NCBI GenBank assembly: GCA_021205245.1
Contig: JAJPXZ010000076.1
Location: 1 to 32,523 of the forward strand
From: Planctomycetaceae bacterium
GTDB taxonomy: Bacteria; Planctomycetota; SZUA-567
Length of the DNA stretch: 32,523 nucleotides
Direction of reading: 5' to 3'
Below the pieces are notes generated by a model that worked only from the letters and a program-made list of their open reading frames with translations, did no database searches and had not been told where the DNA came from. Made by a program: the position numbers and the translations under genes. This document shows positions 16,328 to 24,312 of this stretch, piece after piece. Positions within the stretch are counted from its first letter, which is position 1, and every line of letters begins with the position of its first letter.

Positions 16328-17449
16328 ATGGACACCCTGACTCACGCCCTGGTCGGCACGGCGGTCTCGGACGGATTTTTCCGCCGTCGCCTCGGCCCGC
16401 TGGCGACGCCGTTTGCGCTCCTCGCGTCGTCTCTCCCGGATCTCGATTCGGTGACCTATTTGATTTCGCCCGAGTACGCCTGGGCCTATCACCGTGGCAT
16501 CACCCACAGCTTTTTCCCCATGCTCGTCGCCGCTCCCATCCTGGGCTACCTCGGCTACCGGATCTCGCGCCGCGAAGGCTCGTGGCTATTGTGGAGCCTG
16601 TTGGCAGTCCTCTGCCTCTACCTCCATACGATTTTCGACCTCATCACCAGTTGGGGGACGATGCCGCTGTTGCCGTTTTCCAATGCCCGGATCTCATGGG
16701 ACATCGTCCCGATACTGGATATTTTCCTCACGTCGGTGACGGCGGCTTCGTTTGTCGCGAACCGCATTCTCCGCTGGGAACGGATCGATTACTTCATTAA
16801 TCCGCTGACGTTCCCAATCGTGCACCGCCACCCGCGCCGCCAGGTCGCGGGGGATTGGGTGGGCCGGGTGGCGCTGGCGTTGGTCATCGTGTATCTCCTG
16901 ATTGGCTGGCCCCCGAACCGCCAGACAGTACGGCTGGCGCGGGAGGAACTGGCGAAAGCGGGTATTGAGGCGGTGGAGGTGCGGGCGCTCCCTATTATGT
17001 TTACCTATGTCGCCTGGGACATCGCGGCACGGGACGCCGACGGCATGATCTATAACGCTGTCTATTCAAGCTACGCCCGCGCGCCGATGCGTTTTGTCCG
17101 GTTCCAGACCCTGCCGGCAGCGGCAATCCGGCCGGTTTTGGCGACGCCGGAAGGGCGGATGTTTGCCTGGTATTCGCAGGGAATGTTTGTCGCCGACAGT
17201 ATAGCCACGCCAAACGGTGACCAGGTGCGCCTTCACGACCGGCGATTCTTTACCCTGACGAATCCGGCGTCCTCGGCGTTTGTGATGGAGTTCGGCATCG
17301 ACGATGCGGGCAATGTCACCGCCTCGCGGGCGGCGCAGCGGGCGCTGGACGGCTTGGATGTGCGCGAGGAGCTTCGCCGTTTGTGGGAGCTGACCCGTCA
17401 CGGCAGGGACATGGATCGCATTGACGACGCAATTGTGGAAGATGATTGA
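16328..17449 (+). CDS. YdjM-type membrane-bound metal-dependent hydrolase-like protein
   Basis: A 373-residue integral membrane protein. The N-terminal half matches the YdjM/DUF457 family: M-D-T-L-T-H-A-L (His6), S-L-P-D-L-D-S (Asp38, Asp40), Y-H-R-G-I-T-H-S (His55, His60) and H-T-I-F-D-L-I-T-S-W-G (His100, Asp104), a His/Asp set fitting a metal site beside four to five membrane helices. The C-terminal part (about 200-373) is soluble, beta-rich-looking and not recognised. In E. coli YdjM belongs to the SOS regulon; here it follows a recN operon, suggestive but not proof of a shared stress role. The start ATG 16328 has GAGGGAG upstream. The stop overlaps the -35 box of the tRNA-Ser promoter. 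Confidence 0.82.
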   Translation: MDTLTHALVGTAVSDGFFRRRLGPLATPFALLASSLPDLDSVTYLISPEYAWAYHRGITHSFFPMLVAAPILGYLGYRISRREGSWLLWSLLAVLCLYLHTIFDLITSWGTMPLLPFSNARISWDIVPILDIFLTSVTAASFVANRILRWERIDYFINPLTFPIVHRHPRRQVAGDWVGRVALALVIVYLLIGWPPNRQTVRLAREELAKAGIEAVEVRALPIMFTYVAWDIAARDADGMIYNAVYSSYARAPMRFVRFQTLPAAAIRPVLATPEGRMFAWYSQGMFVADSIATPNGDQVRLHDRRFFTLTNPASSAFVMEFGIDDAGNVTASRAAQRALDGLDVREELRRLWELTRHGRDMDRIDDAIVEDD

Positions 17450-17473
17450 CATTGCCAGGGAAAAGGCTATACT
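17446..17473 (+). promoter_or_regulatory. Strong sigma-70 promoter of tRNA-Ser with overlapping inverted repeat
   Basis: TTGACA (17446-17451), 16 bases, TATACT (17468-17473): close to consensus. Transcription would start near 17480, about 23 bases before the mature tRNA. A 9-bp inverted repeat (AGGGAAAAG 17457-17465, CTTTTCCCT 17472-17480) straddles the -10 box. It may be an operator or a weak terminator for the preceding gene. Confidence 0.75.
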
Positions 17474-17502
17474 TTTCCCTTCTTGACCATGCCGCACGAG
17501 AC

Positions 17503-17629
<127 letters not shown>

Positions 17630-17679
17630 GAGCATTTTACTCCGCACGTGGCACCACGACGCAAACCGTTGAATAGATG

Positions 17680-17702
17680 GGCCCCAGCACGCCGCTGGGG
17701 CC
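17680..17702 (-). terminator. Hairpin after the chemoreceptor gene
   Basis: GGCCCCAGC (17680-17688) pairs with GCTGGGGCC (17694-17702), a 9-bp perfect stem with a five-base loop, about 40 bases past the chemoreceptor stop. The T-run on the minus strand is poor, so it is a probable, not certain, terminator. A 12-bp palindrome TTATACGTATAA (17713-17724) lies between them. Confidence 0.6.
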
Positions 17703-17739
17703 TATCAATATGTTATACGTATAAGGATTCTTGAAGTTT

Positions 17740-19776
17740 TTAGAACGAATCGTCCGGCGTCAGCGGAATAACCTCATTTGCATTCACCACTCTCATCTCC
17801 TGTGGCACCGATTGGGATGTGCCGCCGCCGTGTTCGTGGCGGTAACCATGCGGCCCACGACTGGCATGGCTCACACCTGACGAAGCCGTACTGAGATAAC
17901 GCCCGCCGCCATTGCCGCTCCGGCCATTGTGACCGTTGCCGTTGTTACCGTTACTTTTACCGTTGCCGTGGCCAGTGACCATTGACAGCAGATCCGACAC
18001 CATGCCGTTTAGTCCGTCCGCCTGGGCCGCAAGCTCCTCGGAAGCGGAGGCTGCCTCTTCGGCGGAGGCAGCCGACTGTTGGGTCACTTTATCCATCTGG
18101 GCGACGGCCGTGTTGACTTGATCCACTCCCTGGGCTTGTTCGTTGGTTGCAGAGGCGATTTCACCTATCAGCATCGCTACCTCGGTCGAACCCTCCTGGA
18201 TACTGTGGAAGCTGGCGTCGAGGGTCTTCGCGATGGCTGAGCCGTTATTGATGTTTTCTATCGTTCCGACAATGAGGTCGGTCGTGTCCCGGGCGGCCTG
18301 GGCCGAACGGCCTGCCAAATTCCGCACCTCGTCGGCAACCACCGCAAAGCCCTTGCCCGCCTCCCCGGCCCGGGCCGCCTCGACCGCTGCGTTTAACGCC
18401 AGCAGATTGGTTTGGAAGGCGATGTCTTCGATGGTTTTTATAATATGGCTTATCTTTTCCGCCGATTCACTAATGTCGCCCATCGCATGCACCATATTCG
18501 CCACCGCCTTGGACCCGGATTCAATCTGCTGGGAATTGGTCTTGGTGGTGTCGTTGGTTTTGGTGGCGTTATCGGCGTTCTGCCTGGTCATGGAGGCCAT
18601 CTGTTCAAGGGCGGACGATGTCTCCTCAAGCGAAGCCGCCTGCTGGGTGACGCCTTCGGCAAGCTGTTGTGACGAGGAGCTGATAAGGCCCGACGCGTTG
18701 AACACTTCCCGTGCCGTCGAACCGAGCTTTTCGATAATGGCGTTCAGGCGGGTGACGATGCTCCGCACGGTAAGGGTGGCGATGATAAGCCCGAAAAGGA
18801 TGCCAACCACACTGGCGACTATCGTAAAGAGGGTGACCCTGCTGGCCAATCGTCCACCCTCGACAGAGCGTTGGGCAATCGCATCCGATGCCGCCACGGT
18901 GAGTTCGCTGATGCACTTCATAAACTCGCGTTCGGCGACCAACCCCGTGGTGGCGAAAATTTCGTCCGCCCTGCCACGGGTGTCCGCGTCTATCAGGGGG
19001 ATTATCTCGCTGACGGCGTCGACGCCTTTCTGGAAAAGGGCGGCGATGTCGGCCACTTCGCCGCCGCCGTCCTCCGCCGGTACCGCATCCGCGACAACCT
19101 TTAGGGTCGCATTGACGGTATCGATGTGCCGCAACATACTCTGCTTGAATTCGGCGCGGCGCTCCGGCCGCACCGCCGTCATGAATCCGGTCATGTCGTT
19201 CAGCATAAAGGCGATTATGGCGCGCAGGCCGCGCGTCCGGGCGCTATACGCCGAAGTCTCGGGGACTGGATGCCTTCTGATCTTGTCGGCCACCTTGTCG
19301 AGGCGGCCATCCACCTCGGTCCATATGTCGGCGGCGCTGTCGTGGATGTGCCGGGCGCGGTTGTTGGTGTTTTGCAGCGCGAGTTCCTTGGTCTCCTCGG
19401 TCACCGCAAGATAGTTGGCCCAATATTTCTGAATATTGATTGGCGCGTCGATTTGCGTCTTGGTTGCGTTCGGGGGGATGTGGTCGCGAAGCAACTGGAT
19501 TTGTTGTTCGACCTCCTTGCTGATTTGGTCGAGGCGGACCACGTAATCCTGCATCCCTTCGTCCGAATTCTCGGCGAGGAGGAGGAGGAGATTGATCCGT
19601 CGCCGCAGCTGCAGATTGCCGATGGCGTTGTAATTGACCGATCGGTTGGCGAGGCCGGACAATTCAGCCAAACTGGAACCGAGGGTGGTAACACTGTAAA
19701 TCGCTGCCGCCATGATAGCCACCGCCACCAACAACAGCACCACCACGATACTGAAGATCTTCCGTCCCAAAGACAT
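17740..19776 (-). CDS. Methyl-accepting chemotaxis protein
   Basis: A 678-residue chemoreceptor that signals to CheA/CheW. Transmembrane helix 1 spans about 7-29 and helix 2 about 315-337. Between them is a periplasmic helical domain of roughly 285 residues, long for a simple four-helix bundle, with no recognised ligand motif. The cytoplasmic part begins almost directly after helix 2 with only a short HAMP-like piece. It has the methylation-type [10 protein letters not shown] helix (378-387) and the highly conserved hairpin tip ([12 protein letters not shown] to D-E-V-R-N-L-A, 451-488). After residue 601 a Gly/Asn-rich low-complexity linker leads to a C-terminal [12 protein letters not shown], which resembles end motifs of many deltaproteobacterial-type receptors and may tether adaptation enzymes. 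The start ATG has GGGAGG six bases upstream. It is convergent with tRNA-Ser. Confidence 0.95.
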   Translation of the reverse strand: MSLGRKIFSIVVVLLLVAVAIMAAAIYSVTTLGSSLAELSGLANRSVNYNAIGNLQLRRRINLLLLLAENSDEGMQDYVVRLDQISKEVEQQIQLLRDHIPPNATKTQIDAPINIQKYWANYLAVTEETKELALQNTNNRARHIHDSAADIWTEVDGRLDKVADKIRRHPVPETSAYSARTRGLRAIIAFMLNDMTGFMTAVRPERRAEFKQSMLRHIDTVNATLKVVADAVPAEDGGGEVADIAALFQKGVDAVSEIIPLIDADTRGRADEIFATTGLVAEREFMKCISELTVAASDAIAQRSVEGGRLASRVTLFTIVASVVGILFGLIIATLTVRSIVTRLNAIIEKLGSTAREVFNASGLISSSSQQLAEGVTQQAASLEETSSALEQMASMTRQNADNATKTNDTTKTNSQQIESGSKAVANMVHAMGDISESAEKISHIIKTIEDIAFQTNLLALNAAVEAARAGEAGKGFAVVADEVRNLAGRSAQAARDTTDLIVGTIENINNGSAIAKTLDASFHSIQEGSTEVAMLIGEIASATNEQAQGVDQVNTAVAQMDKVTQQSAASAEEAASASEELAAQADGLNGMVSDLLSMVTGHGNGKSNGNNGNGHNGRSGNGGGRYLSTASSGVSHASRGPHGYRHEHGGGTSQSVPQEMRVVNANEVIPLTPDDSF

Positions 19777-20230
19777 AAAGCACCTCCCGTCGTTTGAAGC
19801 CAGCCGAAACGCACCGTCGCAAGAGAGAGAGCGTGCCGCATCGCTCTCGGACAGATGCGATAGAAACCGACCAGACGGTATCTAGTGGTAGTGTACCGTG
19901 GCATGGCGGGATTGCCGATTCGGCGATGGGATTTAAGGGGAGAACCTGTGGACAGAAAGATGGTAAACCTATTGTAAATCAGATTTGTTCTGTATTAACG
20001 CGAAACGGAAGGCGAAGAAAATCTTTCGAGGATGAGTGTTTTTGGCGCGCAAAATGGATGAAATATCTTGCCATATGGCGCACCACGATGCTGATAGGTC
20101 ATCGGCTTGTTGCCGGCAAGGTGTTTTAAATATCCGGTGTGGCGGGTATACTGAAGTGTAACGTCGTTTACCAAGAAGAAGTGCTTAAACACGTGGACGC
20201 CGATAAATTATTCGGCGTGAAGGTCAAGAC
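19777..20230. other. Intergenic region between chemoreceptor and sigma-54 activator
   Basis: About 450 bases between divergent genes with no convincing gene. A possible promoter for the activator is TTTTAA (20124-20129), 17 bases, TATACT (20147-20152). Short palindromes are seen at 20070-20079 (GCCATATGGC) and 20110-20119 (TTGCCGGCAA). I looked for -24/-12 sigma-54 boxes on both strands and found none with correct spacing, nor any copy of the 18-bp sites found after the activator gene. Confidence 0.5.
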
Positions 20231-21628
20231 ATGAAAAAGCTCGTCAAAAACGGCCTGCTCGACACCGAAGTCATGCTGGGCACCTTCCTGAACTCGACGG
20301 AGGAATGCATTGTTATCGTCAACAAAACCGGGTGCATTGAGGCGTTGTCGCGTGCCTATGCCAATTTCCTCCAGGTTGACCGGGACGAAGTTATCGGCAA
20401 GCACGTGAAGGAGGTCATCGAAAACACCCGTATGCACCTTGTTCTGAAAACCGGCGTCTCCGAGATTGCCGAGAAGCAGATGATTCGCGGCGAGAGCATG
20501 GTCGCGTCGCGTATCCCCATCTTTCAAAACGGCAAGGTGGTCGGCGTGATGGGGCGGGTACTGTTTAAAAATTTGAGCGACTTCAACGATCTCTACGACA
20601 AACTGAACAACATCGAAGAGGAGCTGAGCCTCTACAAGAAATCATTTTCCGACACCCACCGCCCCAAGTATTCGCTCGGAGACATCATCACCGTCAACCC
20701 GGAGATGCAGGGACTGAAGAAGATGGTGGCCCGTGTCTCCAAGTCCAACTCCGGTGTGCTGCTCCTTGGCGAAAGCGGCACCGGCAAGGAACTGATCGCC
20801 CACTCCATTCACAACGCCAGCAAGCGGGCGCAACGTCCGTTCATCAGCCTGAATTGCGGCGCCATTCCCGCCGACCTACTTGAATCGGAACTATTCGGTT
20901 ACGAAGCAGGCGCTTTCACCGGTGCCAACGCCAAGGGGAAAATCGGCCTGTTCAAGGCTGCCGACCGGGGCAGCATTTTTCTCGACGAGGTTGGCGAACT
21001 CTCCCTCAAATTGCAGGTCAAACTGCTCCGATTCCTCCAGGAAAAGGAGATAAAGAAAATCGGCTCCAACACCACCGAGAAGGTCGACGTGCGCATCATC
21101 GCCGCCACCAACAGAAATCTGGTGGAGATGATGGGGACGGGGGATTTTCGTTCCGACCTCTATTACCGCCTTTCCATCGTCCAGCTGAACGTGCCGCCGC
21201 TCCGGGATCGTCTGGACGACATCAAGCTGCTGGCGCGGCATCTTATCCGCAAGATATGCAAACGGGAAGGACTGGGCGCTATTGCCATCTCCGACGCGGC
21301 GCTCCGATGCATGCAACGGTACGATTGGCCCGGCAACGTGCGCGAATTGGAAAACGTGCTGGAGAGCGCCACCAACTTCGTCGGGCCGGATCGGGTGATT
21401 GGTGACGATCAGCTTCCCTCCAGACTGATCCGTGTGGCTATGACCCAACCCGGCGCGGAGAGGCACGACTCCCCGTCCGATCTCAAAACAAACGTCGAGA
21501 ACTTCGAAAAAGAATGTATCCTCGCGGCACTGAAGCACAACGGCAACAACCGATCGCGCACCGCTGACTCCTTGGGCATAGGCCGAACCAGCCTTTACGA
21601 AAAGTTGACCAAATACGGTCTCGATTGA
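20231..21628 (+). CDS. Sigma-54-dependent transcriptional activator (PAS-AAA+-Fis)
   Basis: An enhancer-binding protein that opens sigma-54 RNA polymerase complexes by ATP hydrolysis. In 465 residues it has an N-terminal PAS domain (about 10-125: E-E-C-I-V-I-V-N-K-T-G, then I-P-I-F-Q-N-G-K-V-V-G), a short linker, and the AAA+ domain with Walker A G-E-S-G-T-G-K-E (180-187), the sigma-54 contact loop G-A-F-T-G-A (227-232) and Walker B S-I-F-L-D-E (Asp252). A Fis-type helix-turn-helix ends the protein (about 425-465, N-R-S-R-T-A-D-S-L-G-I-G-R-T-S-L-Y). There is no response-regulator Asp domain, so the PAS domain probably senses a small molecule or redox state directly. Three 18-bp palindromes and a -24/-12 promoter follow its stop codon, so its target is very probably the adjacent ketone-body operon. 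Confidence 0.95.
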   Translation: MKKLVKNGLLDTEVMLGTFLNSTEECIVIVNKTGCIEALSRAYANFLQVDRDEVIGKHVKEVIENTRMHLVLKTGVSEIAEKQMIRGESMVASRIPIFQNGKVVGVMGRVLFKNLSDFNDLYDKLNNIEEELSLYKKSFSDTHRPKYSLGDIITVNPEMQGLKKMVARVSKSNSGVLLLGESGTGKELIAHSIHNASKRAQRPFISLNCGAIPADLLESELFGYEAGAFTGANAKGKIGLFKAADRGSIFLDEVGELSLKLQVKLLRFLQEKEIKKIGSNTTEKVDVRIIAATNRNLVEMMGTGDFRSDLYYRLSIVQLNVPPLRDRLDDIKLLARHLIRKICKREGLGAIAISDAALRCMQRYDWPGNVRELENVLESATNFVGPDRVIGDDQLPSRLIRVAMTQPGAERHDSPSDLKTNVENFEKECILAALKHNGNNRSRTADSLGIGRTSLYEKLTKYGLD

Positions 21629-21643
21629 TCCGTAACGTTCCAG

Positions 21644-21661
21644 TGTTCGGAATTCCGAACA
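21644..21661. promoter_or_regulatory. Activator binding site 1 (18-bp perfect palindrome)
   Basis: TGTTCGGAATTCCGAACA is a perfect palindrome 16 bases after the activator stop codon. Its centre is about 193 bases before the predicted transcription start of the ketone-body operon, a normal distance for a sigma-54 enhancer site. Confidence 0.75.
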
Positions 21662-21695
21662 AGTTAACCCCTCCTTAATCGCAATGCCTGCTATT

Positions 21696-21713
21696 TGTCC
21701 GGATTTGCGGACA
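21696..21713. promoter_or_regulatory. Activator binding site 2 (18-bp imperfect palindrome)
   Basis: TGTCCGGATTTGCGGACA shares the TGTnCG/CGnACA arms with site 1 and lies 52 bases (about five helical turns) further on, so both would face the same side of the helix. Confidence 0.7.
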
Positions 21714-21727
21714 CTTCCCAATGTAAC

Positions 21728-21745
21728 TGTACGAAATTCCGAACA
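21728..21745. promoter_or_regulatory. Activator binding site 3 (18-bp imperfect palindrome)
   Basis: TGTACGAAATTCCGAACA differs from site 1 at two positions and lies 32 bases (about three turns) after site 2. Its centre is about 110 bases before the predicted transcription start. Confidence 0.72.
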
Positions 21746-21818
21746 TATGGGGATGCAATTCCATGGAGTATTTTTGATGAAATTTCCATATCGCGCCGTA
21801 GCAATGACTTGCAGTAGT

Positions 21819-21834
21819 GGCATCGCGGTTGCAA
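21819..21834 (+). promoter_or_regulatory. Sigma-54 (-24/-12) promoter of the ketone-body operon
   Basis: TGGCATCGCGGTTGCA matches the consensus TGGCAC-N5-TTGCA at all but one base. The invariant GG (21820-21821) and GC (21832-21833) are exactly 10 bases apart. Transcription should start near 21846. It lies 74 bases after the third activator site and points toward the 3-hydroxybutyrate dehydrogenase gene. Confidence 0.85.
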
Positions 21835-21845
21835 TACGTTTTTGA

Positions 21846-22155
21846 TGTTTAGCCGTCTGTTTTTCCGCGACGTGATGTGTTCCATCATCCCGGCTCTCTT
21901 GCCCAAGGCTCTTCACCCACGCGCCGCTCGCCGGGGATACCACATTACCCTTTACCTAATACAGGGACGTGCTCCCGCCCTACTTTCCCGATCATAGTCG
22001 GGAACCGCGCGAGATCGCCTCTGTCCCCGAAATCCGGCCACAATGCGCCCCGGAAGGGGGAACTGCGCCCTCACAAAATTTTGCGCTCGATCACGGTGAT
22101 CGACGTTTCGTGGTGTCATTGTTACGGCGTTTGCTTTAGCCATGGAGATTACGAC
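21846..22155 (+). other. Long untranslated leader of the ketone-body operon
   Basis: About 310 bases lie between the predicted sigma-54 start and the first ATG. A frame in phase with the dehydrogenase stays open back to 21877 but its product there has no family resemblance, so I read this as leader. It contains a 7-bp hairpin (TTCCCGA 21985-21991 with TCGGGAA 21998-22004) and a 17-base palindrome TCGATCACGGTGATCGA (22087-22103) some 50 bases before the start codon. Neither is followed by a T-run. The role is unknown: RNA-level control or a second operator are possible. Confidence 0.5.
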
Positions 22156-22917
22156 ATGATCAAGAACAAGGTCACACTCGTCACCGGTGGAGCCAGCGGC
22201 ATTGGCCTGGCCGTCGCCCAGGAATTCGCAAAGGAGGGGGCGTTGGTCGTCATGGGTGACATCAGCGAAGAAAGGCTGCAGGAAGAAGCCGGGAAGATCG
22301 GCGCTGTCGGCTGCAAGGCAGATTTGTCGAAGCGCGCCGACTGCAAGAAGCTGGTCGACTTCGCCCTGGAAAAGCACGGTCGCATCGACATCCTCGTCAA
22401 CGTCGCCGGCGTCCAAACAGTCTCCCCGATTGACGAATTCCCCGAAGATCGCTGGGATTTCATCATCGCCCTTATGCTCACCGCCCCCTTCTATATGACC
22501 CGCTACGTCTGGCCTTCGATGAAGAAAAACGGCTGGGGACGCATCATCAATCTGAACTCCATTCACGGCCTGGTGGCGTCCGAATTCAAGGCCGCTTACG
22601 TCTCGGCAAAGCACGGCCTCATGGGCTTGACCAAGACAACCGGTCTTGAAGGTGGTCCCCTGGGCATCACTGTCAATTCCATCTGCCCCGCTTATGTCCG
22701 CACCCCGCTCGTCGACGGCCAGATCGCCGACCAGGCCCGCACCCACGGCATCACTCCGGAAGAGGTGGTTACGGACATCATGCTCGTCAAGTCCAGCATC
22801 AAAAAATTGCTTGAGCCGGACTCCATCGCCGAGATAGCCAAATTCCTCTGCTCCGACGCCGCCAGCTCCATCACCGGATCGGCAATCGTCGTCGACGGCG
22901 GCTGGACCGCCGGATAG
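22156..22917 (+). CDS. 3-hydroxybutyrate dehydrogenase (SDR family)
   Basis: Oxidises (R)-3-hydroxybutyrate to acetoacetate with NAD+. The 253-residue product is a classical short-chain dehydrogenase: T-G-G-A-S-G-I-G (10-17) for NAD, N-V-A-G in the middle, and catalytic Ser135, Tyr148 and Lys152 (Y-V-S-A-K). The context around them, L-N-S-I-H-G-L-V-A-S-E-F-K-A-A-Y-V-S-A-K-H-G, is characteristic of bacterial 3-hydroxybutyrate dehydrogenases (BdhA/HbdH). The start is ATG 22156 with GGAG eight bases upstream; an open extension to 21877 is not used because the NAD motif would then lie far too deep. It is the first gene of the sigma-54 operon, and permease, CoA-transferase and thiolase follow on the same strand. 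Confidence 0.92.
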   Translation: MIKNKVTLVTGGASGIGLAVAQEFAKEGALVVMGDISEERLQEEAGKIGAVGCKADLSKRADCKKLVDFALEKHGRIDILVNVAGVQTVSPIDEFPEDRWDFIIALMLTAPFYMTRYVWPSMKKNGWGRIINLNSIHGLVASEFKAAYVSAKHGLMGLTKTTGLEGGPLGITVNSICPAYVRTPLVDGQIADQARTHGITPEEVVTDIMLVKSSIKKLLEPDSIAEIAKFLCSDAASSITGSAIVVDGGWTAG

Positions 22918-22972
22918 GGAGAGACGGTACTGGTTCGTTGTGGCTATCTGAGCATTCTTCGAGGAGACAAGC

Positions 22973-24274
22973 ATGAGTATTTCCCTGGCCGGCATTTTCA
23001 TCGGCCTCATTCTTCTGATGGTTCTCGCCTACCGCGGTTACTCCATCATCTGGGTCGCACCGGTATGCGCGGCGTTGGTCGCCCTTCTGAGCGGCATGAG
23101 CATCCTCTCCACCTATGTCGGCGACTACATGCAGGGCCTCTCCGGCTATGTTATGGCGTGGTTCCCCGCCTTCTTCCTGGGTGCGGTGTACGGCAAGGTC
23201 ATGGACATGACCGGCTCCGCCCGCTCCCTCGCCAACTGGCTCGTCAACCGCATCGGGGCCAAGCGGGCCGTCCTGGCCGTGGTCCTGCCGTGCCTGCTGA
23301 TGACCTACGGCGGCATCTCCCTCTTCGTCGTCGTTTTCGTCATCTACCCCATGGGTTACGCCATCTACCGTGCCGCCAACCTTCCCCGCACCCTGCTGCC
23401 GGGCGCCATCGCCTTTGGTGCCTTCGGCATCACCATGACCGCCGTTCCCGGCACCCCGCAGATCCAAAACCTCATCCCCACCACTTTTTACGGCACCACC
23501 CCCATGGCCGCGCCGCTTATGTCCATCGTGGCGATGCTCGTCATCGGCCTCCCCGGCTATTTCTACCTCGAGTGGCGCGCCAGCGTGGCGCGCACGAAAG
23601 GCAGAGGATTTGTCGAAGACAACAAATTTGTCGAAATGGAGCACGACGCCGCCAGCCTGCCGGTCTGGCACTGGCTCGCGGGTCTCGTCCCCATTGTTGT
23701 GGTCGTCGTCGTCCTGAACGTTCTTCAACAGCACATCGTTGTTTCCCTTGTCTGCGGCATCGTCGTCTGCTGCCTCATGAACCTGCAACAGTGGAAGGTG
23801 CTCATTCCGTCCATTAACGCCGGTGCGGGCGGCTCCCTCCCCGCCATCATGAACACCGCCTGCGCCGTCGGCTTCGGATCGGTGGTAAAGGGCGTGCCCG
23901 GCTTCGCCACCCTGACATCCATCATGATGAACATGCCAGGCAACATCCTTTTCTCCGAAGCCGTCGCCGTCAACGTCCTCGCCGGCGCGACCGGTTCGGC
24001 TTCCGGCGGCATGTCCATCGCCTTGAGCGCCCTCGCGCCGCAGTATCTCGAACGGGCGACGCAGATCGGCCTGAACCCGGAATACCTCCACCGCATCGCA
24101 TCGCTCTCGTCCGGCGGCCTCGACACTCTGCCTCACAACGGCGCTGTCCTTACCCTGCTGGCCGTGTCCAATTGCTCCCACAAGGAATCGTACCTCGATA
24201 TTTGCATCACCACCTGCATCATCCCCGTCGTCGGGTCGCTTGCCCTGGCGTTGGTATGGGGATTGTTTATTTAA
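22973..24274 (+). CDS. GntP-family permease, probably for 3-hydroxybutyrate
   Basis: A 433-residue protein with about 12 hydrophobic helices. It resembles the GntP (gluconate:H+ symporter) family, including W-F-P-A-F-F-L-G-A-V-Y-G-K, G-G-I-S-L-F-V-V-V-F and the C-terminal G-L-D-T-L-P-H-N-G-A segment. Family members are proton symporters of gluconate, glycerate or hydroxy acids. Members beside bdh and CoA-transferase genes are usually annotated as D-beta-hydroxybutyrate permeases, and the context here supports that substrate; it is an inference. GAGGAG lies six bases before ATG 22973. Confidence 0.88.
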   Translation: MSISLAGIFIGLILLMVLAYRGYSIIWVAPVCAALVALLSGMSILSTYVGDYMQGLSGYVMAWFPAFFLGAVYGKVMDMTGSARSLANWLVNRIGAKRAVLAVVLPCLLMTYGGISLFVVVFVIYPMGYAIYRAANLPRTLLPGAIAFGAFGITMTAVPGTPQIQNLIPTTFYGTTPMAAPLMSIVAMLVIGLPGYFYLEWRASVARTKGRGFVEDNKFVEMEHDAASLPVWHWLAGLVPIVVVVVVLNVLQQHIVVSLVCGIVVCCLMNLQQWKVLIPSINAGAGGSLPAIMNTACAVGFGSVVKGVPGFATLTSIMMNMPGNILFSEAVAVNVLAGATGSASGGMSIALSALAPQYLERATQIGLNPEYLHRIASLSSGGLDTLPHNGAVLTLLAVSNCSHKESYLDICITTCIIPVVGSLALALVWGLFI

Positions 24275-24312
24275 TCCGGCCCTTTTTCCTCACTTCATAA
24301 GGGGATAACAGC

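Noticed and set aside
19903-19918. TGGCATGGCGGGATTGCC as a sigma-54 promoter before the activator gene
   Set aside because: The GG and GC are 12 bases apart instead of 10, which sigma-54 polymerase does not tolerate.
21877-22155. N-terminal extension of the 3-hydroxybutyrate dehydrogenase
   Set aside because: The NAD motif of SDR proteins lies within about 15 residues of the start; ATG 22156 has its own ribosome site and the upstream part looks like untranslated leader.
22871-24181. A 436-codon minus-strand frame opposite the GntP-type permease
   Set aside because: Composition (Asp/Gly/His runs) is the mirror of hydrophobic codons; no start signal or domain.
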